From NCBI RefSeq assembly GCF_002127325.2, contig NC_035433.2, positions 144,677,472-144,741,471 on the forward strand: a stretch of 64,000 nucleotides of DNA, read 5' to 3'. Every line of letters starts with the position of its first letter. Within the stretch, counting starts at the first letter, position 1. This stretch comes from Helianthus annuus (taxonomy: Eukaryota; Streptophyta; Magnoliopsida; Asterales; Asteraceae). The position numbers and the translations under genes are program-made. Positions 23,303 to 33,982 of this stretch are shown here, one piece after another. Under the pieces are notes generated by a model that worked only from the letters and a program-made list of their open reading frames with translations, made no database searches and was not told the origin of the DNA.

Positions 23303-23663
23303 ATCTGTCTTTCTAAGGCGGAAGCACGAGATGTGATGATGAAAGATTTTCATTGCATACTATTGGTAAACATACTACATGCTCATAAAAATAACTTCAA
23401 ACACCATTAACATTACATAACGGAAAACATAGTTTAAGTGTTTACATCACGAGGCAGCATATTGTCTGAAAGTTTACAACTTAATTTATTTAAGGATAAA
23501 CATAAACGACATCCAAGAGCATGAGTAAGACCGCGCGCACATCCACTTTTAGTTACCTGAAATACGTGTGAGTTTTGGAAAAATGTCAACATAATGTTGG
23601 TGTGAATTCATGCAGTTCTTGTATTGAACGTTTGTATACTTTGTATGAAAAACATGGTATGTA

Positions 23664-23739
23664 TCTTGTATAAATCAAGTATTCTTGTATAAATCAAGTC
23701 TTCTTGTATAAATCAAGTCTTCTTGTATAAATCAAGTAT
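23664..23739. repeat. 19-base tandem repeat, four units
   Basis: The unit TCTTGTATAAATCAAGTAT is repeated four times with one variable base, followed by a partial fifth unit. It lies within the LTR. Confidence 0.92.
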
Positions 23740-25993
23740 TCTTGTATGTATCATGTTGTTAATGGGTTGCAAGGCCATTAACATATGACACGACATAGGA
23801 AGCATCCAAACCATAGGCATTTTTCTAGTTGTCGATTCACGACAGAGACACAAAAGCACTACTCGGTACTAGTTTTCACCAAGAGTGTGGCTGCCCGAAA
23901 ACCCATTAGATCTAACCTTTTGTTCTGCGGTCTTAGTATGTACACGATTAATGGTGCTTATGGTACCCTATTCGTGACACGATTTCTCGTATCATTCCTC
24001 AAAACGCATCATATTTGGTACTAGTTATCACCAAGAGTGCTTCTTGTTTTTGTATCCATCATACCATTTGTAAACATTGTAATATTTGTAACATGTATTT
24101 CACCCCCAAAGTTATTAAACTGAAAACAGTTAAAAGAAAAACGGGGAGCATGAACTCACAACTTTGCGTTCCTTGCGCCGTAAACTTCACCGGATTTTGC
24201 CTATCTAGCTTCATGACATAAACGTGTTTTATTAACGTTAGTCACTAGACTTGTATCGCACAAGTACAAGTCACTATCTTTTGTGTATGTATTCTTGTGT
24301 TAAAAATAATTTATATTTTTAACTATGTGTCTTACTTATATTATTTTCTCAAAAATAAATATAAGTATCTTGTATTTTCACCCGAATTATGTATTTTGTC
24401 CAAAGCTTCATTTCATGTTTATAACTTGTCCAAGTTATTTATTCTATCAAGTAATATATTTTTATAAATATATTTTCTTGTATTTGTCTAAGCATGATGT
24501 ATGTGTATTTTTGTATTTTCACTCCTTAGGAGTATTTAGTGTATTTTCAAGTCCTAATACACTATTATACATACTACATACACTTAGTACAAAATTTGGT
24601 GATCAATAAATATATATATTTTTCTCAAAAATATACATACTTAATATCAAATTTTAATCTTGAAGAAATCATCATTTCTTAACACAAAAGTTAGGGAAAC
24701 CTTGGTAAATGTTTTTAGATACATTTTTAGGGAATAAGTTTCTCAAAAACTTATATTTTTCTAAGTGTCAAAATTTATAAAAATTTTGACATAGTTTCCC
24801 CTAAAAATGGAGGTTTCCTATGTTTTCGAAACATGTGTTTATTTTCTTTTAAATCATCACAATCAATAATCAACTTATTCAGAACTTTCCGAGTGTCAAA
24901 ATCAAGTAATTTCACTACATCATGAACTTGAAGTTTTTGTAAAAACTTGTAGTAACTTACCATGTTATTTAGTAGGTTTAGTTACCCTTAAAAAAACATT
25001 GTTATTTGTTTGTAAATCGCTTTCTTGAAAGATTTAGTCATTTACAACTTGTAAGATGGTTTCTCTAAAAATATTTCTTTTGTATTTTTTTTTGTTTCAT
25101 AAGTATTCATACACTTGTTTTTCTAATAAAAATAGTGTAGGTTTAAGTAAAAACCAAGATCTTCTAAAAATCATATTTTAAACTTGGTTTTCTTGTAAAA
25201 CCATTCATAAATCTTAGATTTATAAGTTTACTAGCTTACTTTGTTTATTATTTTCCAAGAAATCATTTATTCATCAAGTTCATGTTTATACATGAGGATG
25301 ATCTTCTTGTGTTATCACTTAATCATCCTCTAACTTGCTAGATCATGTGTTTAGTCACAATCTAACAAGCTTCATGTATTGATTAACATCAATATTTCTA
25401 GTAATCAACAAGCAAACATTATACATCTACTAGACAACATCATTTCATCAAGATATCATCATATTTCACCTTATGTTTCAAGATTCATGTGTATGTCTTT
25501 TAGTGTTCTTATGATAATCAACATGTTATATCTTTTAACCACTAAAATATGAAGTAAACAAGGGTGTTCAAGAATCTTACAACTAGCTTAAAGCTAGGGA
25601 AGAACACTTGAGGTTGAAGATGACAAAGATGGTGGGTAAAAGCAAATGGAGAAGGTTCTTCAAGATCTACAAGCTCTAAACCTTCTTAAACACCTCCTTG
25701 CACCATGTAACTAGCTTGGAATGGTTGAACAATTGATGAAGATGGTGGTGGTTTGGGTGGTGGCTCACGTCCGTAGAGGGAGGAGAGAGGAGGAGGTGTG
25801 TTGGTGTGAAGTGATGGAATGGTTATACTTATATATCTTCACTAGATCTTACCATATCAAATTGAACCCAAGAGAGATATAGTGAATCAATGTAAATCTA
25901 GGAAAGGTCAAATAAGATATGGGCAAGATTTTGGCAAATATTTGATTGGGGCCACCCCTTTGTAACCGTAGACAAGAATGGTGGGGTGGGGGC

Positions 25994-26018
25994 GGGGGGG
26001 GGGGGGGGGGGGGGGGGG
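25994..26018. repeat. Poly(G) tract
   Basis: A run of about 25 G bases follows GGTGGGGTGGGGGC in the LTR. The whole G-rich block could form a quadruplex, and homopolymer length is likely to be unreliable in assembly. Confidence 0.9.
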
Positions 26019-26751
26019 CAAAGTGTAATTTCCAAACTCTAATTTATAAACAAGTTAGCTTTCATGTGTAATTTTTAGGGCCTTGTTGTGTTATTATGTT
26101 ATAAGGGGTGTTATGGTGTTCGGGGACCATAACTAGCTCAGAAACATTAAAACAATGCTTCTAGTAATATTTTTTTTGTTCCGGGTAATGTCCGGTTGTT
26201 CGGTTAAATACCGGTTCGTTAAAGTGCTAAATTGCACTGTTTAGTGTCCTTTAAGTATCCTTTTGTAACCCTTTTAATTCCCAACACTTAGGAGGGTATT
26301 CTGGATAATGAAACATGAATTCTGCATAATATTTATGTTCTTAAAAGCTGATTATAGCTGATTTGTGTAGAATTCTGCATTTAAAGTGCATTTCGGGTGC
26401 TTTCTAGTGCATATTTTAGCTTCCGGAAAGTCTATATGCTAACCCTTGTATATACTCTTGGGTTTTAATGTATTCTTGACGTTGGACCTACACCTAGGCT
26501 CCAATTCTATTGTTTATCTACTTTCTGCAGAATTGTTGACACAATGTGTCTTACCAGTGAGTTTACTAGTATTTCTGACGCAACGCTATCATTAATGCAT
26601 AAAGCAAATTTCTTGTAGTATAAAACGTGCATGAATTCACAAGCATATCATGTAATCAAACAATGTTTACATTTAAGCACATAATTACAGTCATTAAATA
26701 ATAATTAAAGTGTACGGAAATTACCGGTTTGGTGCCAGTTGTCACATTCTT

Positions 26752-27331
26752 CTCCACCATCAATCTCCAAGCGACCATCAACCTCAACCACCACCATCAA
26801 CTTCGTCACCACTGCCAAGCTAGCTTCGCCATATTGTGAAGCTCCACCACCACTTTCAAGCTCGACCACCACCACTGTCAACTCCGCCACTGCTGTCAAG
26901 CTCCACCAACGTCAACTTCACCGCCACTATAAGCTCCGCCAACAACATCAAGCTCTAGCCACTAGTTTCTATCTCTTGTAATTTAAGGTAGAAATTATGT
27001 AGTATTTATTTGTAGTAATCACGTAATGTAATACTGCTTTAAAGGAGAAATTAATTGTGTTTTGTATCATTTTTTAGTTCAAACAAACTCTCCTGCAAAT
27101 TGTTAGTTTGAAATCTTGAAAGCCATCTACGACAAACATTCCAGCAAATTCTTCAGCATAGGCATTAACGGTGACATCATTAGTGCATAAGTGACGTTAC
27201 AGATCATTTGCGACGAAGTATTACGGCGAAATCATTTGTGGTGACATGTCGTCGCTAATACCCTTAATGGCTAGAAAATGGGTCTTTATCGGCGACATAT
27301 GTCTCCGTTATTGCATGGATTTCTTGTAGTG
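26752..27331. mobile_element. Small non-autonomous CACTA element, right part (copy A)
   Basis: The sequence matches the element at 53402-60258 without its nested insertions. It holds an imperfect CTCCACCACCA/TCAAGCTC minisatellite, then GACGACATGTCG-type subterminal repeats, and ends GGATTTCTTGTAGTG at 27331. The next bases CAA (27332-27334) are the target duplication known from copy B. Its left part is cut off by the gypsy LTR. Confidence 0.82.
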
Positions 27332-27731
27332 CAACTACAACGAAACTAGCATAATTGGACATCTTTTTAGTCCTAACATGTTACTTTGTGGGACTTTGAA
27401 CCTAGTAAGCCCAACAATATGAGCGTGTTATATAAATATGTTGGATAAAGTGTCCACCATGTTATTAACATGCTAAACTAATAAAAGGGGGGATCTATGT
27501 GCATCCGGGCTGTACGGGATACCCCTCAACTTACTTGGCGAAATGGCGTAAAAATTTCATTTTCTGATCTGTTTTATGTATGGAATACCCTTAAGCAAAT
27601 ATTAGGATACCCCAAGACGTCAACGGAATCAAAGGTGGAAGAGAAGATTGAAGCTTCAATGGCTGGATAATGTCTTGTCGGATGCGGCTCCGATAATTAC
27701 AGTGCAGCGGCGTGAGTGAGTCTGCTAAGAC
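27332..27731. repeat. Segmental duplication, copy A, left flank segment
   Basis: This non-coding stretch is collinear with 60259-60665 (shared phrases such as GTTACTTTGTGGGA and GAACCTAGTAAGCCCAA). It shows that the duplication includes DNA well outside the BURP gene. No gene is visible. Confidence 0.85.
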
Positions 27732-27736
27732 TGTGG

Positions 27737-28087
27737 TGTTGGGTTGTGGAGGATTGGACTAGTAGGGGTGTTTTTGTTACACTCCTTCTGCATCTAGCAG
27801 GGGTGTTATGTGTTACACTCCTTCTGCAGCTAGCAGGAGTGTTCTCTGTTAGTATAGTTTAAAGTCAACAACCCTAATTGTAACCCCCTATATATACTTC
27901 TCATTCATGTCTGTAACTTATGAGCACCTAATACAAAGAATAACTAGTTGTGGGAGTGGATGTAGGTCAGATTAGGCAGAACCACTATAAATCTTGTGTT
28001 CTTGTTCTTGTGATTTAGAGTGTGTGAATGTGTGTGCTTGCTGCAGATAGTTCTAGTGTTCGTGTGATTCGTGTTCTGGTCCTAACA
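27737..28087 (+). repeat. 5' LTR of the gag-protease element
   Basis: The LTR is 351 bases and contains CCCCTATATATACTTC, a likely TATA box at about 27890-27897. A duplicated roughly 40-base word with ACACTCCTTCTGCA and TAGCAGG(G/A)GTGTT makes tandem promoter-proximal repeats (27768-27845). It differs from the 3' LTR by a six-base indel and scattered substitutions. Confidence 0.92.
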
Positions 28088-28089
28088 AC

Positions 28090-28103
28090 TGGTATCAGAG
28101 CTC
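28090..28103 (+). other. Primer binding site, tRNA-iMet
   Basis: TGGTATCAGAGCTC begins two bases after the 5' LTR, complementary to the 3' end of initiator methionine tRNA. Confidence 0.9.
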
Positions 28104-28706
28104 GGGCTCTTGATCGATTCACACAAACTAGATGAGAGGTGAAGAAGAACACTTACATGTCGAAGAACAAGTCGTGGTCTCGGGTTTCAGTCACAATCGC
28201 AGACATCGCGGTTAGGGTTTCTGAACCAGCCGCCACTAGCACAGCCGCCACCGCCGTTAGTTTCTAACTCCGATTAGGGCTCCGTTTTGAAGACATCTTC
28301 TGCAGAATGCGACTAGGGTTCTGATAACCCAGTAGCCGCCGTAATCTAGGGTTCCAATCCATACCGAATATCGCATCTAGGGTTCCAAAATTGAAGACCT
28401 AGGGTTTCAATTCTGCACTTGAGTTGCTTGATTTTGTGGAGTTTGTGGGAGCAGCGTCGCGTAGAAGGAGAAGAAGAAACAGGCGTGTTTTTTTTTTCTC
28501 TTTCTTTTAGGGAAAATCAAGTTTTCCTTATTAACAAAGAAGCCCTTCAACTTTGACCAAAGAGATAACCATTGAGATACGAGTGCTTAACCGTTTGTTT
28601 GAAGATCAAAGAAACTTGAATCAGGTGTTTTCTGTTTCTATTTGTTTCAGTGCTGGTTTTCTATTTGTTTCGATTTCAGTTTCGTTTTAGTCTTGCTTGT
28701 GTTATC

Positions 28707-30268
28707 ATGGCAGAAGACGGGAAGGTGCAAATCAAAAAGTTTGACTGGAAAAAGTTTGGTTGGTGGAAGATGCAGATTGAAGCATTACTTTGTCAGAAAG
28801 ACTTAGATGTAGTGCTCGAGGATGAAAGGCCAGAAAAAATGCCACAAGCAGATTGGGATCGGATAGATAAGAAAGCCAGAGTAGTGATAACGCTTTATCG
28901 GGGAATGTTGCATTCAACATCCAGAAGGAGACCTCAGCTAGAGGAATGATGGCAGCATTATCGAATATGTATGAGAAGCCTTCTGCAGCGAACAAGGTTT
29001 ATCTTATTCGAGAGCTTGTAAATACTAGGATGAGGGAAGGTGATTCAGTCACAGCGCACATCAATAACTTAAACTCGATATTGTCTCGGTTGGTGTCTGT
29101 GAACATCAAGTTTGATGATAAGGTTCAAGCCCTATTGTTATTGTCCTCATGACCCGATAGTTGGTCCGAAACCATAACTGCTGTTACGAGCTCTTCAGAT
29201 ACGAGCAAGTTTACATTTGTGAAGATGCGGGATCTTATTCTGGGCGAAGATGTCAAAAGAAGAAATTCAGGTGGATCATCGGGTGATTTAATGCATGTTG
29301 GCAGAGGTAGAAAGAATAACAGAAGTAGTGGCAGCAAGAACAGAAAGAGGAGTCAGTCAAGGGCTCGAAATGATGTGACCTGTTGGAACTGTAAAGGGGT
29401 TGGACATTTCAGGAATCAATGTCCAAATGAAAATAAAGAAGTTAACGCCATAGTAGACCACCCAGATGATGAAGTTTTGATTTGTAATGTGGAGAGCAGT
29501 GTCGATTCCTGGGTTATGGATTCGGGTGCTTCATTTCACGCTACCCACAACAGTGAAGCACTATAGAATCTTAAAATTGGGGATTTTGGTAAGGTACGAC
29601 TTGCAAATGATGAAGTCCTAGATGTCACAGGCATGGGTGATATTGACTTAGTTACTTTAGTCGGATCTACTTGGACTCTGAGAGACGTGAGAGTCATTCC
29701 AGGCTTGAAGAAAATGCTTATTTCAGTCGGGCAGCTGGATGATCAGGGTCACGAGGTTAAGTTCAGTAGTGGACAGTGGAAGGTAATTAAGGGAAATTTA
29801 GTAGTTGCACGTGGCAAGAAGAGGGGCTCATTGTACATGGTCAGTGTACCGCCTGAGGGAGAGGTTCTCCCTGTTTAGAAGAAGACCAAGATCTGGTTCA
29901 CAGAATCTCGTGGGCAGAAGAAGGTTTGCTTTGTAGATGGCAAACCCAGAGTCACAGGTCAGATTCAGGTTGAACGTGCTAGAAAAGGTTCAGTAAAACC
30001 AGTGAGGGGCATTCGTGGCAATGGGAGCACGGGTCGTGCTTCAGTCAGAGTTACCAGACGACAGTGGGTTAAGAGAACCAGTATTCCAGCTGTTAAAGTC
30101 TCTCAAGTTGATTATCTGCTTTATTCGGAGAGTGTTTATTCTCAGGATATTCCAGGATCGGGCAGTTCCTGTCAGTGGGAGCCGATAGGGACAGAGAACG
30201 AGGCACGAGTAGTGACTGATGAGTTGAAGCTCAATGGGAGCTTCAACGGGCCTTCAGATTTTAATTGA
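28707..30268 (+). pseudogene. Gag-protease polyprotein of the non-autonomous copia element
   Basis: The start MAEDGKVQIKKFDW (28707) opens a copia gag. A one-base frameshift near 28890-28920 moves to the frame with ARGMMAALSNMYEKPSAANK (UBN2-type gag). That frame stays open to 30268 except for three stops (29150, 29564, 29876). It carries the zinc knuckle CWNCKGVGHFRNQC and the protease site WVMDSGASFHATHN, then GLKKMLISVGQLDDQGHEVKF, and finally about 130 basic residues (VRGIRGNGSTGRASVRVTRR) that match no copia domain known to me. Repaired, it would be near 520 residues. The late frame without integrase is unusual and may be family-specific. Confidence 0.85.
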
Positions 30269-30377
30269 TGAGAAGGCTACCCACAACTAGCGAAGATGAA
30301 ATGTTTACAGAGGTACTTATGAATATGAAGTTGCATGGAGTGCAGTTTGAAGTTGTCAAAGCCTCCAAGTGGGAGAT

Positions 30378-30723
30378 TGTTGGGTTGTGGAGGATTTGAC
30401 TAGTAGGGGTGTTCTTTGTTACACTCCTTCTACATCTAGCAGGGGTGTTATGTGTTACACTCCTTCTGCAGCTAGCAGGAGTGTTCTCTGTTAGTATAGT
30501 TTAAAGTCAACAACCCTAATTGTAACCCCCTATATATACTTCTCATTCATGTCTGTAACTTGTAAGCACCTAATACAAAGAATAACTAGTTGTGGGAGAG
30601 GAGGTAGGTCAGATTAGATCGAACCACTATAAATCTTGTGTTCTTGTGATTAAGAGTGCGTGAGTGTGTGTGCTTGCTGTAGATAGTTCTAGTGTTCGTG
30701 TGATTCGTGTTCTGGTCCTAACA
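30378..30723 (+). repeat. 3' LTR of the gag-protease element
   Basis: The 346-base LTR is preceded by the purine tract AAGTGGGAGAT and followed by TGTGG. Its high identity to the 5' LTR suggests a fairly recent insertion. Confidence 0.92.
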
Positions 30724-30994
30724 TGTGGGGTGTGGGGCGTGGGTTTGGGCTGCGGTTTGGGCTTAACGTCGGCTCCTCCACCCCGGGGCAAGCATTGGGC
30801 ATGGTGTTTCCCCTTTGGCGTGAGGATTGAACCTAGCATGGGGCGCGGGGGGGGGGGGGGGGGGGGGGCTGGGTGACATGGCTGGTTTTGGTTGGCCGGT
30901 TCAATCTAGCTGTTAGGGGTAGCCATTGCCAAACCAAGAAAAAAAATCCTTATGGCTGGCCACGCCAAGTAAAGCCACGCCACACCACACCCCT
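30724..30994. mobile_element. MITE interrupted by the gag-protease copia element
   Basis: Joining across the TGTGG duplication gives a left end reading GGGGTGTGGGGCGTGGG, matched by an inverted right end CCACGCCACACCACACCCC (30976-30994). The interior is G-rich with a run of about 20 G (30850-30868). Copy B of the segmental duplication lacks this element, so it inserted after the duplication. Family and target duplication were not resolved; hAT-like is a guess. Confidence 0.6.
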
Positions 30995-32110
30995 AATATT
31001 TGAGTATTATCTTATGGATCCGACCCTCACCACATATCAAGTAATACCCCCAACCCAAACCCCTTCATATAGTCTAGTAGCATCAGACTAAATTGAAACA
31101 TAAAGTACAACATTTTAATCTAATAGGTGATGAGGTGGGCCAATATGACATCTTCTTTTCGAACTGCATGTGAAAATGGACTTGAAAAAGGGAAACTTAT
31201 AACAACCAAATCACAGTAGTAAAAGACAGTTTTTTTTTTATGTTTACATTTGTTTACCTATTATTTATTTATTAATATTTTTACTTAACATAAAAGATAT
31301 TAAAAAATTTATTTGATACAATTTGTCGAATCCTAAAAAAATTATTAGGAGCTCAACACCTCAGTAAGTAATAAGTGAACCCTATTTTTTTTTTTTTTTC
31401 ATTTATATTGTCTAATCTACGGTAAAAAAAAAAATTAGAATACCCTTGATTATGTAAGAAAGTTCTCAGTCCAATAAAATATCTTTTATGACACAACAAG
31501 TTCCACAATAAATCATGATGCTTTATGATGTTCTATTATACGTTTACGTACTATTATGTTTTTCAACGTATACATACATCCTAAAATCAGTTTTATGTCG
31601 TTAGAATAACAATTCTAATGTTGTAATCTGTCCTGTAGCACCTAGATTATTGTTATTTATAGTGAGAACCGATATATTGAAACTCAATTACATTACTAAC
31701 TAATGAGATCGTGTAAATACGAGTTTATGCAAGGTAGGTGATATTTAGCAGTGTTAGACGTAAAAGACTAGTGATAGCTGGATTCGAATAAGAAATTTAA
31801 CGCAAAGCCCTTCAACGTTAAGGTTGTTATTTTTAAAACTTACTAAAGACTTTTTAATTTTCTTGTTTTATGCTTATATATGAAATCAAATGAAAAACAG
31901 TTTTTTTATTCTTTAGTTGTCCTAAGGTCGCATCCTAAGCTGATGACCCAGATTATATCAAAACGTTAAACATACATATAATTAAGTAAAAAGCATATAG
32001 TACTTATTTCATTACTTTACAAATACTGATAAACAAAGGAAGCAACAACACCATAAATAGGGTCGCTAGACACCAACCATAAACCGTATTCTGTGTTTTT
32101 CTTGCTAAGT
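30995..32110. other. BURP gene A downstream region
   Basis: From about 31084 the sequence is collinear with 60668-62064 in copy B, but lacks the LINE tail found there at 61202-61433. It is AT-rich with short A and T runs and no reading frame of note. It contains the 3' flank of the minus-strand BURP gene A. Confidence 0.7.
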
Positions 32111-33730
32111 TTATTTGTATGGAACCCAAACAACATGATCTTCAGGTAAGAAATGGCAAATCGGAACAGTTCCCGGTTTAACTTTAAGCACTTGAAACGC
32201 CAAATGTTTTGGGTTCCATTTTGCAGTGTCAGTATGGCAAACCGCAACCGCATTCACCTTTGTACCGTCCGCACCAACCATAGAAACCGCATAAGCTTGA
32301 GTACTAGCGGTTTTATGGCAATAAAAGACCGCGTATGCGTAGTTTTGCTTATGACAAACCACAGCTTTATTCGCCACAAGCTTTTTAGCGACTTCAATTT
32401 TGTACTTTTGTAACGGGGTACTTTCTTTAGCGCTTACTTCTGTTGAAATCGCTTTCACATTTTTACCAAGCTTGGTTGTACTAAAATCAACCATGGATTC
32501 TAATGAAGTCGCGCAGTATTTCTCCTCACCTTGGATGCCTGTACTCTCACATTCGCTAAGCGTTTGCTTCATGATCTCGGCTTCCATCGAGTCAGGTTTA
32601 ACTGAGAACTCTTCGTAGATTTGTGGAAGCTTGTTCGACGAAAAGGGTATCGAATCAGCGATTTGTCGAGGTAAAAACGTAGCTTTTTCGTCGTTTTTAG
32701 TGAAGTGTAGGTTCATTTCTTTGCCTTGATGCAAATCATTCTCCTTGAAAAACAATGCTACATTTGGATTATCCTTGAGCTGATTCTCGGAAGCAGCATA
32801 CTTGTAAACAAAAGGATTAGGTCCTTTACGCACACCTACATAAACTGGCTTCCCTTTGTGGCGCGTGTGCACATTTACACCACCTTTTCCAACACCAACA
32901 TGGGTTCCCTTTCCTGGTTTTCCAGTGTGAACACCGACACCGCCTTTCCCGACACCAACATCTGTCCGTTTTCCTGGTTTTCCAGTGTGAACACCGACAC
33001 CGCCTTTCCCAACACCAACATCTGTCCGTTTTCCTGGTTTCCCGGTGTGAACGCCGACGCCGCCTTTCCCAACACCAACATCTGTTCGTTTTCCTGGTTT
33101 TCCTGTATGAACGCTTACACCGCCTTTTCCTACCCCCACTGCGGTGCTTTTCTCGTCACTCCATTCTGTATATAGAAGATCTTTGATTGATTTTGGCATA
33201 GGACTGTTTGGTAACACAGACTTCCAGTATACTTCAGGAGTCACAGCATGACTTCCTAAAAGTGCTACCTGATAAATAAACACAATAAAGAACTGATGTC
33301 AACTCCCAAGTTGTCGAATATATATTATACGCGCGTTTATATTTTTCGAGAATATATATTTTATAGATTACACAAAATTAATCTTATACGTAGGAATTAA
33401 AATCATATTTTATTATTAATGTCTGTATATTTTTTGTTTCAATTAATTTGATTATTAACTATATACTACATATATCCAAGTGCCATGAGTTAGTTATAAA
33501 CCGTTCTAAGAGTTACAAGATATTATATTTTAGTATGCAAGAAATTTGAGCATTTATGCTACTTTCTCACAAAATTTCCTTTTTGTAACACATTGATGTA
33601 TAAAACCGAAACAATAAAAACCAAAACGAAATAAAACATTCGACAGCCATTTCATGTGTTGCAAAAAACAATTCAAGACACACGCACTTACCGAAAAAAG
33701 TGTACAAACGTGGAGAAGAAAGAACCTCAT
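32111..33730 (-). CDS. RD22-like BURP-domain protein, copy A
   Basis: The gene has two exons, 33730-33692 (MRFFLLHVCTLFS) and 33268-32111, with a 423-base GT-AG intron between codons, giving 398 residues. A hydrophobic N-terminus predicts secretion. Residues 57-156 are five 20-residue repeats of the VGVGKGGVxVHTGKPGKRTD type. The BURP domain (about 184-398) has the full signature CH-x10-CH-x25-CH-x25-CH at 318, 330, 357 and 384. The order (signal, short segment, repeats, BURP) is that of the RD22 group, apoplastic proteins often induced by drought or abscisic acid; the exact biochemical role is unsettled. The frame is intact. I chose the spliced start because the exon-2 methionine lies in the intron and lacks a signal peptide. 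Confidence 0.93.
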
Positions 33731-33808
33731 TGGAGAGAAGCTGAAACCGAAACTACAACTGATACTAGGAGTTAATTTTGATGATGTTTGATGAGTGGTC
33801 GATGTGGA

Positions 33809-33818
33809 ATTTATAAAG
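33809..33818 (-). promoter_or_regulatory. TATA box of BURP gene A
   Basis: The minus strand reads CTTTATAAATTCC about 80 bases upstream of the start codon, at the same place as in copy B. Sequence is conserved between copies to about 33982, so the proximal promoter is shared. Confidence 0.7.
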
Positions 33819-33982
33819 TGGGAGATGTTCATTTAATACGTAATGCAACACATACCAATAAGGACGACTGGTTTTAATTATTGCCAACTACTACCTGCAA
33901 ACTATATTGCGTTAATTAGAGATTGCAAAATCAAAGCGTTTGCGGAATGGTAAGAGATAATTAGATAAATACAATCATGGTT

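Larger units (their letters stand above)
17983..26746 (-). mobile_element. Tekay-like Ty3/gypsy retrotransposon lacking its 3' end
   Basis: On the minus strand the order is 5' LTR (26746-23306), tRNA-iMet primer site (23302-23292), gag with zinc knuckle, protease, reverse transcriptase, RNase H, integrase and a C-terminal chromodomain-like region ending near 18.0 kb. Gypsy order (integrase after RNase H), the chromodomain and an LTR opening TGTGACAAC point to the Tekay/Del chromovirus lineage. The 3' untranslated region, polypurine tract and 3' LTR are absent; copia sequence follows at the junction. Stops and frameshifts occur in gag, RT, RNase H and integrase. Confidence 0.88.
23306..26746 (-). 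repeat. Long 5' LTR of the Tekay-like element
   Basis: On the minus strand this begins TGTGACAACTGGCACC (26746) and ends TTAGAAAGACA (23306), next to the primer site, giving 3441 bases. The right flank TTCTT (26747-26751) should be the target duplication, but the other end is missing. It includes four perfect-to-near-perfect 19-base tandem units (23664-23739), a 25-base G run (25994-26018) and the segment shared with 1-1054. The LTR is inserted in the small CACTA element of duplication copy A. Confidence 0.87.
27737..30723 (+). mobile_element. Gag-protease-only Ty1/copia element, TSD TGTGG
   Basis: Two near-identical LTRs (27737-28087 and 30378-30723) share TGTTGGGTTGTGG...GGTCCTAACA ends. 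They are flanked by TGTGG (27732-27736 and 30724-30728). A tRNA-iMet primer site follows the 5' LTR, and a purine tract (AGTGGGAGAT) precedes the 3' LTR. Only gag, zinc knuckle, protease and an unassigned C-terminal frame lie between; integrase, reverse transcriptase and RNase H are absent, so it must be mobilised in trans. It resembles TR-GAG-type non-autonomous elements. Confidence 0.92.

Noticed and set aside
23664..23739. CRISPR-like array
   Set aside because: The 19-base units are directly abutting with no spacers, in a plant LTR; it is an ordinary tandem repeat.
1..25110. The two inverted LTR copies as ends of one 25 kb element
   Set aside because: LTRs of one element are direct repeats. 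The left copy is inverted and truncated, so these are not a pair in the present arrangement.
32726..33175. 149-codon plus-strand frame opposite BURP gene A (and 62677-63126 opposite gene B)
   Set aside because: Shadow of the 20-residue repeats read on the other strand; the minus-strand gene has splice sites, a signal peptide and the BURP signature.
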